DNA of 63,190 nucleotides, from positions 2,199,716 to 2,262,905 of the forward strand of contig CP070653.1 of the NCBI GenBank assembly GCA_020354665.1, in the 5' to 3' direction. Origin of the DNA: Burkholderiales bacterium (GTDB taxonomy: Bacteria > Pseudomonadota > Gammaproteobacteria > Burkholderiales > Burkholderiaceae_C). Positions within the stretch are counted from its first letter, which is position 1. Each line of letters opens with the position of its first letter. The translations under genes were made by a program, and so were the position numbers. Below are positions 39,584 through 50,192 of the stretch, piece by piece. The notes under the pieces were generated by a model. That model was not told the origin of the DNA. It searched no databases and was given only the letters and a program-made list of their open reading frames with translations.

Positions 39584-40816
39584 TCAGGCGCCCAGCAGGT
39601 CGGCCAGTGTCAGGCTGGTCAGCCCGGCGCGTTCGCGAAACGCGACCGTGACGCTACCGGGCGACAGCAGCAGGCTGTCGATCAGCGGTGCCGCCGGCGT
39701 CGCTGCAGGCTCGCACGTCAGGACATGGCGCTGCTCCCCGTCCTCGTCCAGCCGCGCCACCCAGTCGAGATCGATCAGCGCATCGAGCACCGGCTCGACT
39801 TGCAGCGGGTCGGTACGCAACTCGGTGGCAATGTCGCCGAGCGTCAAGCCGTGCACCGAGTCACCGCGCGCGCGTTGAAGCATGCCCAGCAGCGTCAGCG
39901 CCAGCGTGAAGGGCTGGCCCGGCGCGGCCGCCCGCCGCGAGACGCGCATTTGAAGGCTCGGTGCGTATGCAGCGATCACTGCGCCGAGCAGCACGATCAC
40001 CCATGCGCTGTAGATCCAGATCAGCATGATCGGCAACGTTGTAAACGCGCCGTAGACGACGGCATAGGTCGGCACCTTGGCCACGTACCAGCCGAGCAGG
40101 CGCTTGGCCACCTCAAGCCCGACTGCTGCGAAGAGCGCGCCCGCCAGCGCATGGCGCCAGCGCACCCAGGTGTTCGGGACGTAGTGGAACAGCCCGGCCA
40201 GCGCGACCAGCGCAAGCACGAACTCGACCACGTCGATGATCGATGAAACGCGCGACGCGCCCACCCAGCCGCGCGACGCCGAGATCGCGAGCGACGTACC
40301 CGTCAAGCTGATGCCGAGCAGCAGCGGCCCGAGCGTGATCGCGGCCCAGTAGACGAGCACCCGTTGCGCGAGCGGGCGCGGCCGGCGCACCCGCCAGATG
40401 CCGTTGAGCGCGCGGTCGATCGTCAGCATCAGCGCGATCGCGGTCAGCAGCAACACGACGATGCCCGCCGTTCCCAGCTGTCGCGACTGCTGCGCGAACT
40501 GCGTCAGCGCGTTCATCACCGGCTTGGCGATGTTGTCGGGGATCAGCGCCTGCAGGAAGTACGTCTCGAGCGCCCGCTGAAAGCCGGAGAACATCGGGAA
40601 CGCGGAGAACACGGCGAGCATCACCGTCACGAGCGGCACCAGCGCGATCAAGGTCGTGAAGGTCAGACTGCTCGCGGCCATGCCGAGCCGATCCTCGCGA
40701 AAGCGCTGCCGCAGCGTGATCAGGGTGTCGAGCCACGGCCACTGCCGCAGCGTGCGCAGCAGCTCGGCGGCGTGTTCGCTCCACGACGCCTGCGCTGGTT
40801 TGAGCCAGGACTTCAT
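39584..40816 (-). CDS. YihY/BrkB-family inner-membrane protein
   Basis: A 410-residue membrane protein of the YihY family (once mis-annotated as RNase BN). After a basic N-terminus (MKSWLKPAQASWSEHAAEL) come about six transmembrane helices with the family stretches SLTFTTLIALVPLVTVMLAV, LTIDRALNGIWRVRRPR and YGAFTTLPIMLIWIYSAWVI, then a soluble winged-helix-like C-terminus of about 110 residues. Start at 40816; an upstream extension to 40915 is not family-like. It is divergent from the DUF2069 gene with only 24 bp between starts, and convergent with the hydrolase. Function unknown. Confidence 0.9.
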   Translation of the reverse strand: MKSWLKPAQASWSEHAAELLRTLRQWPWLDTLITLRQRFREDRLGMAASSLTFTTLIALVPLVTVMLAVFSAFPMFSGFQRALETYFLQALIPDNIAKPVMNALTQFAQQSRQLGTAGIVVLLLTAIALMLTIDRALNGIWRVRRPRPLAQRVLVYWAAITLGPLLLGISLTGTSLAISASRGWVGASRVSSIIDVVEFVLALVALAGLFHYVPNTWVRWRHALAGALFAAVGLEVAKRLLGWYVAKVPTYAVVYGAFTTLPIMLIWIYSAWVIVLLGAVIAAYAPSLQMRVSRRAAAPGQPFTLALTLLGMLQRARGDSVHGLTLGDIATELRTDPLQVEPVLDALIDLDWVARLDEDGEQRHVLTCEPAATPAAPLIDSLLLSPGSVTVAFRERAGLTSLTLADLLGA

Positions 40817-40840
40817 CGCAATCGGTATTCGGGTCCGACT

Positions 40841-41278
40841 ATGATGCCCGACATGCCCGATCATCTGGTGGCGGCCGCCGCCCGTGACGCGCCACCCGCC
40901 CGCGGGCCGGGCCAACGCATACGCGCAACGCGCGCCGCCGCGGTCGCGATCCTGCTTGCGCTGATCGTCCTCGGCCTCGCCTGGGAGCTGTGGCTCGCGC
41001 CGCTGCCGGGCGGTCGCGGCGCGCTCGCGCTGAAAGCGTTGCCGCTGACGCTAGCGCTTGCCGGCCTGCTGAAGAACCGCATGTACACGTACCGCTGGCT
41101 CAGCCTGCTGGTGTGGCTCTACGTCGCCGAAGGCGCGTTGCGCGCGAGCACGGAGTCCGGGCTCAGCGCGCGGCTGGCGTTCGTCGAGGCGGTGCTGTCG
41201 ATCGCGCTGTTCGCCGCCTGCGCGGCGCACGTGCGGTGGCGCCTGGCCGTTCGGGATCGCGGAAGCGTTGATGAGTGA
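40841..41278 (+). CDS. DUF2069 membrane protein
   Basis: About 145 residues with four predicted transmembrane helices (VAILLALIVLGLAWELWLAP, ALPLTLALAGLLKNRMYTYR, WLSLLVWLYVAEGALRA, FVEAVLSIALFAACAAHV), matching DUF2069 proteins. ATGs at 40841, 40844 and 40853 are all possible; the first is used. The next gene overlaps its end. No function is known. Confidence 0.8.
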   Translation: MMPDMPDHLVAAAARDAPPARGPGQRIRATRAAAVAILLALIVLGLAWELWLAPLPGGRGALALKALPLTLALAGLLKNRMYTYRWLSLLVWLYVAEGALRASTESGLSARLAFVEAVLSIALFAACAAHVRWRLAVRDRGSVDE

Positions 41279-42677
41279 GGCGCTGATCGCCGCGCTGCGC
41301 CAGCTCGTTGGCGCAGCCAACGTGCTCGCCGACGGCGATCTGTCCGCCTACGAGGTCGATTGGCGCAAGCGCTACCGGGGCAAGGCGCTGGCCGTCGTGC
41401 GTCCCGGATCGACGCGCGAAGTCGCGGCCGTCGTGCGCGCCTGCGGGGCGCTTGGGGTGTCCCTGGTGCCACAGGGCGGCAACACCGGCCTGGTGGGCGC
41501 GTCGGTGCCCGATACGAGCGGCAAGCAGGTGCTGCTCCATCTCGGCAGACTCAGCCGCGTGCGTGCAACCGACGTCGCCAACCTGACGATGACGGTCGAG
41601 GCCGGCTGCGTGTTGCAGGCCGTGCAGCAGGCCGCGGACGAGCAGGGTTTGCTGATTCCATTGAGCATGGCTTCCGAAGGCAGCGCAACGATCGGCGGCA
41701 ACCTCGCCACCAATGCCGGCGGCACGCAGGTGCTGCGCTACGGCAATGCACGCGAGCTCTGCTTGGGGCTCGAGGTGGTGACCGCCACCGGCGAGGTGTG
41801 GGACGGGCTGTCGGGGCTGCGCAAGGACAACACGGGCTACGACCTCCGCGACCTGTTCATTGGCAGCGAGGGAACGCTGGGCATCCTCACCGCGGCCGCG
41901 CTGCGGCTCTTCCCCCGCCCTGCCGCGCGCATGACCGCACTGGCCACCTGCAACAGGCTCGAACGATGCGTCGAGCTGCTGCAGCAGGCGCTTGGCCGCT
42001 GCGCGGCCGCGCTGACCGGCTTCGAGGTGATGAACGCGCAGTCGCTGGCGCTGGTGCGCCGGCATTTCACGCAGTTGCGCCAGCCCCTGCCGGCGGCGCC
42101 CTGGACGGTGCTGCTCGAGCTTTCGGACGCCGAAAGCGAGGCGCATGCACGCGCGTTGCTGGAAGCCACACTCGCTGGGGCGCTCGACCGCGGCGTGATC
42201 ACCGACGCGGCAGTCGCGGAAAGCCTCGACCAGGCCAGCGCGCTGTGGCACCTGCGTGAAGCCATTCCGCTCGCCCAGGCCGAAGAAGGCCTCAACGTCA
42301 AGCACGACATTGCGCTGCCGGTCTCGCGCATCCCGGCGTTCTGTGCCGCGACCGATGCAGCGCTCGAGCGCGCGTTCCCCGGCGTACGCCTTGTCAACTT
42401 CGGACACCTCGGCGACGGCAACCTGCACTACAACGTGCAGGCGCCCGAAGGCATCGCTGCAGCCGATTTCCTGCGCGACCACGAGACCGCGGTGAACGAG
42501 CTGGTCTACGACGCCGTCGTCGCGCACGCCGGTTCGATCTCCGCCGAACATGGCATCGGCCAGCTCAAGCGCGAGCAGCTGGCTCGCCGAAAGCCGAAGG
42601 CAGCGCTCGCGCTGATGCGCAGCATCAAGGCAGCGCTCGACCCGCACGGGCTGCTCAATCCGGGCCGCGTGCTCTGA
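41271..42677 (+). CDS. FAD-linked D-2-hydroxyacid dehydrogenase (GlcD/D-LDH-like)
   Basis: A 468-residue flavoenzyme of the FAD-binding type 4 family. The PP-loop-like FAD region PQGGNTGLVGASVPD and SMASEGSATIGGNLATNAGG stand in the N-terminal half; the C-terminal cap has FGHLGDGNLHYNVQAPEG and SAEHGIGQLKREQL. Relatives oxidise D-lactate, glycolate or D-2-hydroxyglutarate; the exact substrate is open. ATG 41271 overlaps the stop of the DUF2069 gene by 8 bases; TTG 41268 is an alternative. It is convergent with the DUF1178 gene. Confidence 0.92.
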   Translation: MSEALIAALRQLVGAANVLADGDLSAYEVDWRKRYRGKALAVVRPGSTREVAAVVRACGALGVSLVPQGGNTGLVGASVPDTSGKQVLLHLGRLSRVRATDVANLTMTVEAGCVLQAVQQAADEQGLLIPLSMASEGSATIGGNLATNAGGTQVLRYGNARELCLGLEVVTATGEVWDGLSGLRKDNTGYDLRDLFIGSEGTLGILTAAALRLFPRPAARMTALATCNRLERCVELLQQALGRCAAALTGFEVMNAQSLALVRRHFTQLRQPLPAAPWTVLLELSDAESEAHARALLEATLAGALDRGVITDAAVAESLDQASALWHLREAIPLAQAEEGLNVKHDIALPVSRIPAFCAATDAALERAFPGVRLVNFGHLGDGNLHYNVQAPEGIAAADFLRDHETAVNELVYDAVVAHAGSISAEHGIGQLKREQLARRKPKAALALMRSIKAALDPHGLLNPGRVL

Positions 42678-42691
42678 GGCGTTTTCTGGCG

Positions 42692-42769
42692 CGCGATGCC
42701 CGGCCAGCGTCGAGGCATCGCGGGCGGCACGACGACGACGTTGCCGCCACTGCGGCATCCGGGCCGCAG
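42692..42769. terminator. two hairpins between convergent genes
   Basis: Hairpin 1: CGCGATGCC (42692-42700) pairs perfectly with 42714-42722 around a 13-base loop. Hairpin 2: CTGCGGC (42750-42756) pairs with 42763-42769 around ATCCGG. They lie between the ends of the FAD dehydrogenase and DUF1178 genes and may work as a bidirectional terminator, although no T-run is present. Confidence 0.45.
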
Positions 42770-42776
42770 CGACGGG

Positions 42777-43223
42777 CTACTGGATGGTGTGCTTGAGCGC
42801 GTCCGGGATCACGAACGGCATCACTTCGATGCCCTCGTCACGCAGTGCCTGCGTCTCATCGCGCGAGGCCTTGCCGCGGATGCCACGCTGCTCGGTCTCG
42901 CCATAGTGGATCCGGCGCGCCTCCTCGGGGAAACGCTCACCGACGTCCTCGGTATTGGCAAGCACTTGCCGTACCGCCTGCAGCCACGCGGCCTGCAGCT
43001 CGGCGCCGCTGAGCTTGGCGACGTCCACCGTCGACTCGTCCCGGGTTTCGGTCGGCGCGCCGAGGTTCAACCGCGGCGCGCTCGGCCGCCGTTCGATGCG
43101 CCGGTCTGCGCACAGCGGGCACTCGACCAGCCCACGCTGCATCTGCGCTGAAAAATCCTCGTCCGAGGCGAACCAGCCTTCGAAGTCGTGGTCGTTGGCG
43201 CAGTGCAGGTTGAGCACCTTCAT
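42777..43223 (-). CDS. DUF1178 family protein
   Basis: A 148-residue cytosolic protein beginning MKVLNLHCANDHDFEGWF. It has CPLCADRRIERRPSAPRLN with a Cys-X2-Cys pair and an upstream Cys8, so metal binding is possible. The family has no established role. It follows the NUDIX gene after 118 bp on the same strand, downstream of the complex I operon. Confidence 0.85.
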   Translation of the reverse strand: MKVLNLHCANDHDFEGWFASDEDFSAQMQRGLVECPLCADRRIERRPSAPRLNLGAPTETRDESTVDVAKLSGAELQAAWLQAVRQVLANTEDVGERFPEEARRIHYGETEQRGIRGKASRDETQALRDEGIEVMPFVIPDALKHTIQ

Positions 43224-43341
43224 GGGGGCATTATCACCGGACGACCGGCAGACCGTCCGATCGGAGGCTCTGCACATCGCGGCGTTTGCGCGACAAAGGC
43301 CCTGCGACGCCGGCCCGTCCCGCGCTGGGGACCCTTGGCTG

Positions 43342-43920
43342 TCAGGGCGCAGGACCCCATTCAAGTGACCAGCGTCCCGCCTGCCACTGCTGGAGCCAAA
43401 GCAGGCCGACCAGCGTCTTGGCATCGGTCACACGGCCATCGCGACAGTGGTCGGCCAGCTCGGCAACGGTGACGAGGCACACGTCAAGGTGTTCGCCGTC
43501 CTCGAGCGACCGCGTCCCGGCCGCCAGCCCTCGCGCGAACCACACCTCGATGCCTTCGCTGGAATAGGCCACCGCGTTGTTGAGCAACCCGGCGCGCGCC
43601 CACTCGGCGGCCCGATAGCCGGTCTCCTCGGCGAGTTCGCGGACACCGCAAGTAAACGGCGACTCGCCGGGGTCGAGCTTGCCGGCCGGAAACTCGAGCA
43701 TCACGCGTCCGATCGGGTAACGGTACTGCCGCTCCATCACCAGCCGGCCGTCGTCGGCGATCGGCACCACCATGACTGCTCCGGGATGCGCGATGTACTC
43801 GCGCCCGGCCTCCCGGCCATCGGGCAGCCGCACGCGGTCGCGCCGCAATTCGAAGAAGCTGCCGCGGTAGACGACATCGCTGCTGATGCGCTCTTCGATC
43901 AGGTGGCGGTCTTCGCTCAT
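43342..43920 (-). CDS. NUDIX hydrolase (ADP-ribose pyrophosphatase-like)
   Basis: A 192-residue enzyme with the complete NUDIX box GKLDPGESPFTCGVRELAEE plus TG, and the upstream REYIAHPGAVMVVPI typical of ADP-ribose pyrophosphatases (NudF type). Start at ATG 43920, with GAGGAAC upstream; the frame extends to 44112, but that part has no NUDIX-family features. It lies 213 bp after nuoN, and the same neighbours often follow nuoN in Burkholderiales (recollection), so it may be read from the nuo transcript. Confidence 0.88.
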   Translation of the reverse strand: MSEDRHLIEERISSDVVYRGSFFELRRDRVRLPDGREAGREYIAHPGAVMVVPIADDGRLVMERQYRYPIGRVMLEFPAGKLDPGESPFTCGVRELAEETGYRAAEWARAGLLNNAVAYSSEGIEVWFARGLAAGTRSLEDGEHLDVCLVTVAELADHCRDGRVTDAKTLVGLLWLQQWQAGRWSLEWGPAP

Positions 43921-44133
43921 CGATGCTCGTTCCTCGAATGAAAGGCCGCCCGACCGGCCGCGCCAGCCCGCGGCACGTCTGGACCGGGGCGCACCGCAAG
44001 CAGCTGGACCGCGCACGAACCGCAACCGATCCCTGGTGCGCGCCGCCGCTCCGGGCGGGATCTGTTCGTGCGCTCGCCGGCGCGCCCAGCCGATCGCATG
44101 ACGGCGCCGCACCCGGCGCCAGTGCGTGGCCGG

Positions 44134-45639
44134 TCAGCTCGCCAGCGCCTTGACGATCGCCTGCGCACACATCGTCATCAGGCCGCCCGGCAGGATGCCC
44201 AGCAGCAGCACCGCCGCTCCGTTGAGCCACAACACGACATGCGCATCCTTGGCAACGATCACCACGGCAGCGGCCTGCACCGGTTCGTCGAAGAACATCA
44301 CTTTGACGAGCCGAATGTAATAGTACGCGCCGATGAAGCTCAGCAGCACGGCGACCACCGCGAGCGTGATGTAGCCGCCGACGTTGGTTGACACCAGCGC
44401 CTGCAGCACCGCGAGCTTGGCGTAGAAGCCGACCGTCGGTGGCACGCCGGCCAGCGAAAACATGAAGATCGCCATCACCCCGGCCAGCCACGGGCTGCGC
44501 CGCCCGAGACCCCTGAAGTCCTCAATCTCGTCGGCCTCGAACCCCTGTCGCGCCAGCAGCATGATCAGGCCGAACGTGCCGAGCGTCGTCAGCACGTAAG
44601 TCACCACGTAGAACAGCGAGGAACTGTAGGCATTGGCCGCCGACAGCGTGTTGTTGTTGACCACACCAGCGGTCAAGCCGAGCAGCATGAACCCCATCTG
44701 GCCGATCGTCGAGTAGGCGAGCATGCGCTTGAGGTTGGTCTGCGCGATCGCTACCAGGTTGCCGATCGCCATCGACGCCACCGAGAGCACGATCAGCATC
44801 TGCTGCCAGTCCGCAGCCAGGCCGAGCATGCCCTCGACGAGCAGGCGCACCGTGATCGCGAACGCGGCGAGTTTGGGCGCGCCGGCGATCAGCAGCGTCA
44901 CCGCGGTGGGAGCGCCGTGGTACACGTCGGGCACCCACATGTGGAACGGCACGGCACCCAGCTTGAACGCGAGCCCCGCGACGACGAACACCACGCCGAT
45001 CGTCATCACCTGCGGATTGATGCTGCCGGTGCCGATCGCCTTGAACACCTCGGCCAGCTCCAGAGACCCGGTCGCGCCGTACATCATCGACAGTCCGTAC
45101 AGCAGGAATCCGCTGGCCAGCGCGCCGAGCACGAAATACTTCATCGCGGCCTCGGTGGCGGGCAGATCGTCGCGGCGCAGCGCAGTCAGCGCATAAAGCG
45201 ACAGGCTCATCAGCTCGAGGCCGAGGTAGACCACCAGGAAGCTGTTGGCCGACACCATCACCGAGATGCCGAGCAGCATGAACAGCGTCAGCGTAAACAG
45301 TTCTCCCCTGAGCAGCTCGCGCGAGGCGGTGTACGGGCGCGCGTACACCAGCGCGACGATCACCGCGATACAGGCGAAGAACGCAAGCAGGTGGCCCAGC
45401 GGGTCGGTGACGACCATGCGCTGCATGCCGTAGACCGTCAGGCCGGAATTGAAATACACCAGATGCATCGCCGCCACGCCGGCCAGCGTGATCTGCGTGA
45501 GCCAGTAGGTCACGCGCCGCTGTGGGTCGGTGACGAACAGATCGAGCAGCGTGATCGCGCACGCCATCACGACCAGCACGATCTCGGGGTAGACGGCGAG
45601 CCAGTTCAGGTCGCCCACGGGATTCAGCGTCTCGGCCAT
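44134..45639 (-). CDS. nuoN: NADH-quinone oxidoreductase subunit N
   Basis: A 501-residue membrane subunit, antiporter-like, one of three proton-pumping subunits of complex I. Conserved stretches include [20 protein letters not shown] (with the essential lysine), [20 protein letters not shown] and [15 protein letters not shown]. Last gene of the nuo operon, 7 bp after nuoM. Confidence 0.97.
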   Translation of the reverse strand: MAETLNPVGDLNWLAVYPEIVLVVMACAITLLDLFVTDPQRRVTYWLTQITLAGVAAMHLVYFNSGLTVYGMQRMVVTDPLGHLLAFFACIAVIVALVYARPYTASRELLRGELFTLTLFMLLGISVMVSANSFLVVYLGLELMSLSLYALTALRRDDLPATEAAMKYFVLGALASGFLLYGLSMMYGATGSLELAEVFKAIGTGSINPQVMTIGVVFVVAGLAFKLGAVPFHMWVPDVYHGAPTAVTLLIAGAPKLAAFAITVRLLVEGMLGLAADWQQMLIVLSVASMAIGNLVAIAQTNLKRMLAYSTIGQMGFMLLGLTAGVVNNNTLSAANAYSSSLFYVVTYVLTTLGTFGLIMLLARQGFEADEIEDFRGLGRRSPWLAGVMAIFMFSLAGVPPTVGFYAKLAVLQALVSTNVGGYITLAVVAVLLSFIGAYYYIRLVKVMFFDEPVQAAAVVIVAKDAHVVLWLNGAAVLLLGILPGGLMTMCAQAIVKALAS

Positions 45640-45646
45640 CTCGCGC

Positions 45647-47122
45647 TCAGTTCAGCTTGGACACCGCGACGTGCTGCAGCAGCTGCGTCACCGCGGGCGA
45701 CATCACGTCGGTGAACGGCTTCGGGTACAGGCCCATCCACAGCACCCCCAGCACGAGCAGGCCGAGCATCAGCGATTCACGTGCGTTGACGTCGGCCAGC
45801 GCCTGCACCTTCGCGTTGGCTACCGCGCCGAAGTAGACGCGCTTGTACATCCACAGCGTGTAGGCCGCGCCGAAGATGAGCGTCGTGGCCGCCAGCGCCG
45901 CCAGCCAGAAGCTGGTCTTGACAGTGCCGAGGATGATCATCCATTCGCCGACGAAGCCTCCGGTGCCCGGCAGGCCGCAGTTGGCCATCGCGAAGAACAT
46001 CGCGAACGCCGCGAACCGCGGCATCGTGTTGACGACCCCGCCGTAGGCGGAAATCTCGCGGCTGTGCACGCGGTCGTAGAGCACGCCGATGCACAGGAAC
46101 ATTGCGCCAGAGACGAAGCCGTGGCTGATCATCTGAATCAGCCCGCCCGAGACGCCGAGCTCGCTGAAGATGAAGAAGCCCAGCGTGACGAAGCCCATGT
46201 GCGCGACCGAAGAGTACGCGACCAGCTTCTTCATGTCGGACTGCACCAGCGCGACCAACCCGATATAGGCGACCGCGATCAGGCTCAGCGCAATGATGAA
46301 CCAGTCGTATTCGCGCGAGGCGTCCGGCGCGATCGGCATCGAGAAGCGCAGGAAGCCGTACGCACCGAGTTTCAGCATGATCGCCGCCAGCACCACCGAC
46401 CCGCCGGTGGGCGCCTCGACGTGTGCGTCGGGCAGCCAGGTGTGCACGGGCCACATCGGCACCTTCACTGCGAAAGCCGCGAAAAAGGCGAAGAACAACA
46501 GCGCCTGCGCTGGCATCGGCAGCGGCAGGCGGTGCCAGTCGAGAATCTCGAAGCTGCCGCCGGACTTGAAATACAGGAACACCAGCGCGACCAGCATCAG
46601 CAGCGACCCGAGCAGCGTGTAGAGGAAGAACTTGAAAGCCGCGTAGACGCGCCGCGGTCCGCCCCACACGCCGATGATGAGGTACATCGGGATCAGCGTC
46701 GCCTCGAAGAACACATAGAAGAGCAGTCCGTCCAGCGCGCAGAACACGCCGATCATCAGGCCCGAGAGGATCAGGACCGCACCCATGTACTGGTTGACGC
46801 GCTCGGTGACAACCTCCCACCCGGCGATGACAACGATCACGGTCATGAACGCGGTCAGCAGCACGAACCACACCGAGATGCCGTCCACGCCGAGGTGGTA
46901 GTGCACGTTGAAGCGGGCGATCCAGGGCATCCGCTCGACGAACTGCATCGCCGCGCTCGTGACGTCGAATCCCGTGATCAGCGGAATCGTCACGGCGAAG
47001 CCCGCCAGCGCCGCGACCAGCGCGAACACGCGCACCGCTTTCGCGTTCTCGTCCCTGCCCATCGCCAGCAGCAGCACGCCCCCGGCGATCGGTAACCAGA
47101 TCGATACGCTCAACAGACCCAT
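45647..47122 (-). CDS. nuoM: NADH-quinone oxidoreductase subunit M
   Basis: A 491-residue antiporter-like subunit of complex I. Typical: [40 protein letters not shown] and [20 protein letters not shown]. Start at 47122 ([10 protein letters not shown]); the frame continues upstream into nuoL but without conserved sequence. 29 bp separate it from nuoL. Confidence 0.97.
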   Translation of the reverse strand: MGLLSVSIWLPIAGGVLLLAMGRDENAKAVRVFALVAALAGFAVTIPLITGFDVTSAAMQFVERMPWIARFNVHYHLGVDGISVWFVLLTAFMTVIVVIAGWEVVTERVNQYMGAVLILSGLMIGVFCALDGLLFYVFFEATLIPMYLIIGVWGGPRRVYAAFKFFLYTLLGSLLMLVALVFLYFKSGGSFEILDWHRLPLPMPAQALLFFAFFAAFAVKVPMWPVHTWLPDAHVEAPTGGSVVLAAIMLKLGAYGFLRFSMPIAPDASREYDWFIIALSLIAVAYIGLVALVQSDMKKLVAYSSVAHMGFVTLGFFIFSELGVSGGLIQMISHGFVSGAMFLCIGVLYDRVHSREISAYGGVVNTMPRFAAFAMFFAMANCGLPGTGGFVGEWMIILGTVKTSFWLAALAATTLIFGAAYTLWMYKRVYFGAVANAKVQALADVNARESLMLGLLVLGVLWMGLYPKPFTDVMSPAVTQLLQHVAVSKLN

Positions 47123-47151
47123 TGCCCGACTCCGCCCGTGGTTCTCGTTGT

Positions 47152-49170
47152 TCAGTGCGCCCAGAGGCTGGGCAGGTAGGGCCACAGCTGCCAGGTCATC
47201 AGACCGACCACACCGAGGATCATCGCCAGCGCGTACCAGTAGAGGTAGCCGGTCTGCACCAGCCTGACGATGCCCGCCAGCCCGCCGACCATGCGCGACG
47301 ATCCATCGATCAGCACGCCGTCGATCAGGCCCGCATCACCCCCCTTCCACAACCCGGTGCCGAGCAGGCGCGCGCCAGCGGCGAACACGTGTTCGTTGAT
47401 CCAGTCCATGTAGTACTTGTTGTCGAGCAGCCTGTAGATGAAGCCGAAGCGCTTCTGGATCGCCGCCGGCAGCGCCGGCTGTTTCAGATACATCCACCAC
47501 GCCGACGCCACGCCGAGCACCGCCAGCCAGAACGGCAGCGTCGTCACCGCGTGCAGCGCCATCGCGCCCGCGCCGTGGAATGCCTCGGCCAGCTCGGCCA
47601 TCGCCGGATGGCGCGCGGCGTCGACGAAGATCGCGTCCGCGAACAGCGTGCCGAACAGTACCGGCCCGATCGTCATGAAACCGATCACCACCGACGGGAT
47701 CGCCAGCAGCACCAGCGGCAGCGTCACGACCCACGGCGTCTCATGGGGATCATGGTGGCCGCCGTGCCCGTGCGCGTGGTGCTCGTTAGGTACCGGCGGG
47801 TGGCGGAACCGCTCGTTGCCGTGGAACACGAGAAAGTACATGCGGAACGAATAGAACGCCGTCACGAATACCCCGGCGACGACGGCAAAGGTCGCAAAGC
47901 CGGCGCCTGGCAGATTCGACGCGTGCACCGCCTCGATGATGCTGTCTTTGCTGTAGAAGCCCGAGAACAGCGGCGTACCGATCAGCGCGAGCGAGCCGAC
48001 CAGTGAGGTGATCCAGGTGATCGGCATGTACTTGCGCAGCCCGCCCATGTTGCGGATGTCCTGGTCGTGGTGCAGCGCGATGATCACCGAGCCCGCGGCC
48101 AGGAAGAGCAGCGCCTTGAAGAACGCGTGCGTCATCAGGTGAAAGATCGCCACCGAATACGCCGACACGCCGAGGGCCACCGTCATGTACCCGAGCTGGC
48201 TCAACGTGGAGTACGCGACGACGCGCTTGATGTCGTTCTGCACGATGCCGAGGAAGCCCATGAACAGGGCCGTGATCGCGCCGACGACGAGCACGAAAGA
48301 CAGCGCGGCATCCGACAGCTCGAACAGCGGCGACATGCGCGCGACCATGAAGATGCCCGCCGTGACCATCGTCGCGGCATGGATCAACGCTGAGATCGGT
48401 GTGGGGCCCTCCATCGAGTCCGGCAGCCACACGTGCAGCGGGAACTGCGCACTCTTGCCCATCGCACCGATGAACAGGCAGATACAGGCCACCGAAAGCA
48501 GCAGCCAGTCGGTGCCGGGGAATGTCAGCGCGGCGAGTTCACCCCCTTTGGCGAAGACTTCCGCGTAGTTGAGCGAGCCCGCGTAGGTGACGATCAAACC
48601 GATGCCCAGAATGAATCCGAAGTCGCCGACGCGGTTGACGATGAACGCCTTGAGGTTGGCGACGATCGCGGTTGGCCGCGTGTACCAGAAGCCGATCAGC
48701 AGGTAGCTCACCAGGCCGACGGCCTCCCAGCCGAAGAACAGCTGCAGGAAGTTGTTGCTCATGACCAGCATGAGCATCGAGAACGTAAACAGCGCGATGT
48801 AGGCAAAGAAGCGCTGGTAGCCCGGATCGTCCTCCATGTAGCCGATCGTGTAGACGTGGACCATCAACGACACGAAGCTGACCACAGCCATCATGGTCGC
48901 GGTCAGCCCGTCGACGAGGAAGCCGACTTCCATCTTCAGGCCGCCGACCACCATCCATTCGTAGACGGTGCCGTCGAACCGCGCGCCGTCGAGCGCCACC
49001 GACTTCAGAACCATGGCACTGATGACGAACGCGATCGCGACACCCAGGATCGTCACGCGGTGAGCGGCGCGCCGCCCGATCAGCTGGCCGAAGAACCCCG
49101 CGACGATCGCGCCCGCCAGCGGCGCCAGCGGCACCGCGAGCAGCATGTTCTGGGAAAGTTGTGCAGACAT
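47152..49170 (-). CDS. nuoL: NADH-quinone oxidoreductase subunit L
   Basis: A 672-residue subunit, the largest pump of complex I, with about 16 helices and the long lateral helix at the C-terminus. Conserved: SYLLIGFWYTRPTAIVANLK, GAMGKSAQFPLHVWLPDSME, GPTPISALIHAATMVTAGIF and DIKRVVAYSTLSQLGYMTVA. A histidine-rich loop (HHAHGHGGHHDPHETP) stands around residue 470. 22 bp after nuoK. Confidence 0.97.
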   Translation of the reverse strand: MSAQLSQNMLLAVPLAPLAGAIVAGFFGQLIGRRAAHRVTILGVAIAFVISAMVLKSVALDGARFDGTVYEWMVVGGLKMEVGFLVDGLTATMMAVVSFVSLMVHVYTIGYMEDDPGYQRFFAYIALFTFSMLMLVMSNNFLQLFFGWEAVGLVSYLLIGFWYTRPTAIVANLKAFIVNRVGDFGFILGIGLIVTYAGSLNYAEVFAKGGELAALTFPGTDWLLLSVACICLFIGAMGKSAQFPLHVWLPDSMEGPTPISALIHAATMVTAGIFMVARMSPLFELSDAALSFVLVVGAITALFMGFLGIVQNDIKRVVAYSTLSQLGYMTVALGVSAYSVAIFHLMTHAFFKALLFLAAGSVIIALHHDQDIRNMGGLRKYMPITWITSLVGSLALIGTPLFSGFYSKDSIIEAVHASNLPGAGFATFAVVAGVFVTAFYSFRMYFLVFHGNERFRHPPVPNEHHAHGHGGHHDPHETPWVVTLPLVLLAIPSVVIGFMTIGPVLFGTLFADAIFVDAARHPAMAELAEAFHGAGAMALHAVTTLPFWLAVLGVASAWWMYLKQPALPAAIQKRFGFIYRLLDNKYYMDWINEHVFAAGARLLGTGLWKGGDAGLIDGVLIDGSSRMVGGLAGIVRLVQTGYLYWYALAMILGVVGLMTWQLWPYLPSLWAH

Positions 49171-49192
49171 GTTGTGTCGACCCCGCGTCGTC

Positions 49193-49510
49193 TCAGCCCT
49201 TCAAGGCGTCGAGCTCGCTGACGTTGATCGTCGATCGATTACGGAACACCACGACGAGGATGGCCAGGCCGATCGCCGACTCCGCCGCCGCGACGGTCAG
49301 AATGAAGAACACGAACACCTGTCCCGCCATGTCGCCGAGGTAGTGCGAGAACGCGACGAAGTTCATGTTGACGGCGAGCAGCATCAGCTCGATGGCCATC
49401 AGCAGCACGATCAGGTTGCGCCGGTTTAAGAAGATCCCGATCACCGACAGCGCGAACAGGATCGCGCCCAGCGTCAGGAAGTGCGCCAGCGTGATCGGTC
49501 CGAGGCTCAT
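49193..49510 (-). CDS. nuoK: NADH-quinone oxidoreductase subunit K
   Basis: A 105-residue three-helix subunit with the conserved acidic residue in [20 protein letters not shown] and a second in [16 protein letters not shown]. Its start overlaps the nuoJ stop by four bases. Confidence 0.97.
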   Translation of the reverse strand: MSLGPITLAHFLTLGAILFALSVIGIFLNRRNLIVLLMAIELMLLAVNMNFVAFSHYLGDMAGQVFVFFILTVAAAESAIGLAILVVVFRNRSTINVSELDALKG

Positions 49511-50139
49511 GTCCGTCCCCCGGGCTGGCTCGCGGAGGTCGCGTCCACCTCCGGCGCGATCGAGACGATGCGAAGCCGGTCTGCCTTGCGCGCGCGCAAC
49601 TGGTCGGAAGGGCTGACGTAGCGCACGTCGCGACGGCGCCGCAGCGTCAGCGCGATCGCCGAGATGATCGCGACCAGCAGCAGCACCGCAGCCACCTGCA
49701 GCGGGTAGAGGTAGCTCGTGTAGACCTCGATGCCCAGCAGCTTGGTGTTGCCCAGCTGCGCGGCGTCGGGGGCCATCTCAGGCGCCTCGGTGAGCCGGAA
49801 ACCGCCCATCAGCACAAGCGCCATCTCCAGCGCAATCACCGCGCCGACCGCGCCCGCCAGCGGGAAATGTCTCCAGAACCCCAGCCGCATCGAATCGGTG
49901 TTGATGTCGAGCATCATCACGACGAACAGGAACAGCACCATGACTGCGCCGATGTAGACCAGCACGAGTGCGATCGCGAGGAACTCGGCCTCCAGCAGCA
50001 TCCACACGCAGGCCGCGGAGAAGAACGCGAGCACGAGGAACAACGCCGCGTGCACCGTGCTTCGCGCGGTGATGACACGGAACGACGCGACCAGTAGCAC
50101 GGCCGAGAAGATGTAAAAGAGTGCGGTGGTGGTGTTCAT
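49507..50139 (-). CDS. nuoJ: NADH-quinone oxidoreductase subunit J
   Basis: A 210-residue membrane subunit of complex I ([20 protein letters not shown], then [20 protein letters not shown]). The ATG at 50139 (MNTTTALFY) is used rather than the non-ATG start at 50148. It lies 53 bp after nuoI. Confidence 0.96.
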   Translation of the reverse strand: MNTTTALFYIFSAVLLVASFRVITARSTVHAALFLVLAFFSAACVWMLLEAEFLAIALVLVYIGAVMVLFLFVVMMLDINTDSMRLGFWRHFPLAGAVGAVIALEMALVLMGGFRLTEAPEMAPDAAQLGNTKLLGIEVYTSYLYPLQVAAVLLLVAIISAIALTLRRRRDVRYVSPSDQLRARKADRLRIVSIAPEVDATSASQPGGRT

Positions 50140-50192
50140 GGTCAGCAACGGGGCGGGATCGTCGTGCGGCGCGTCCGGGACAGCCCGCGGGT

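Noticed and set aside
44103-44120. GGCGCC...GGCGCC hairpin after nuoN as a terminator
   Set aside because: Only six pairs from a self-complementary hexamer and no T-run; too common by chance in GC-rich DNA to call.
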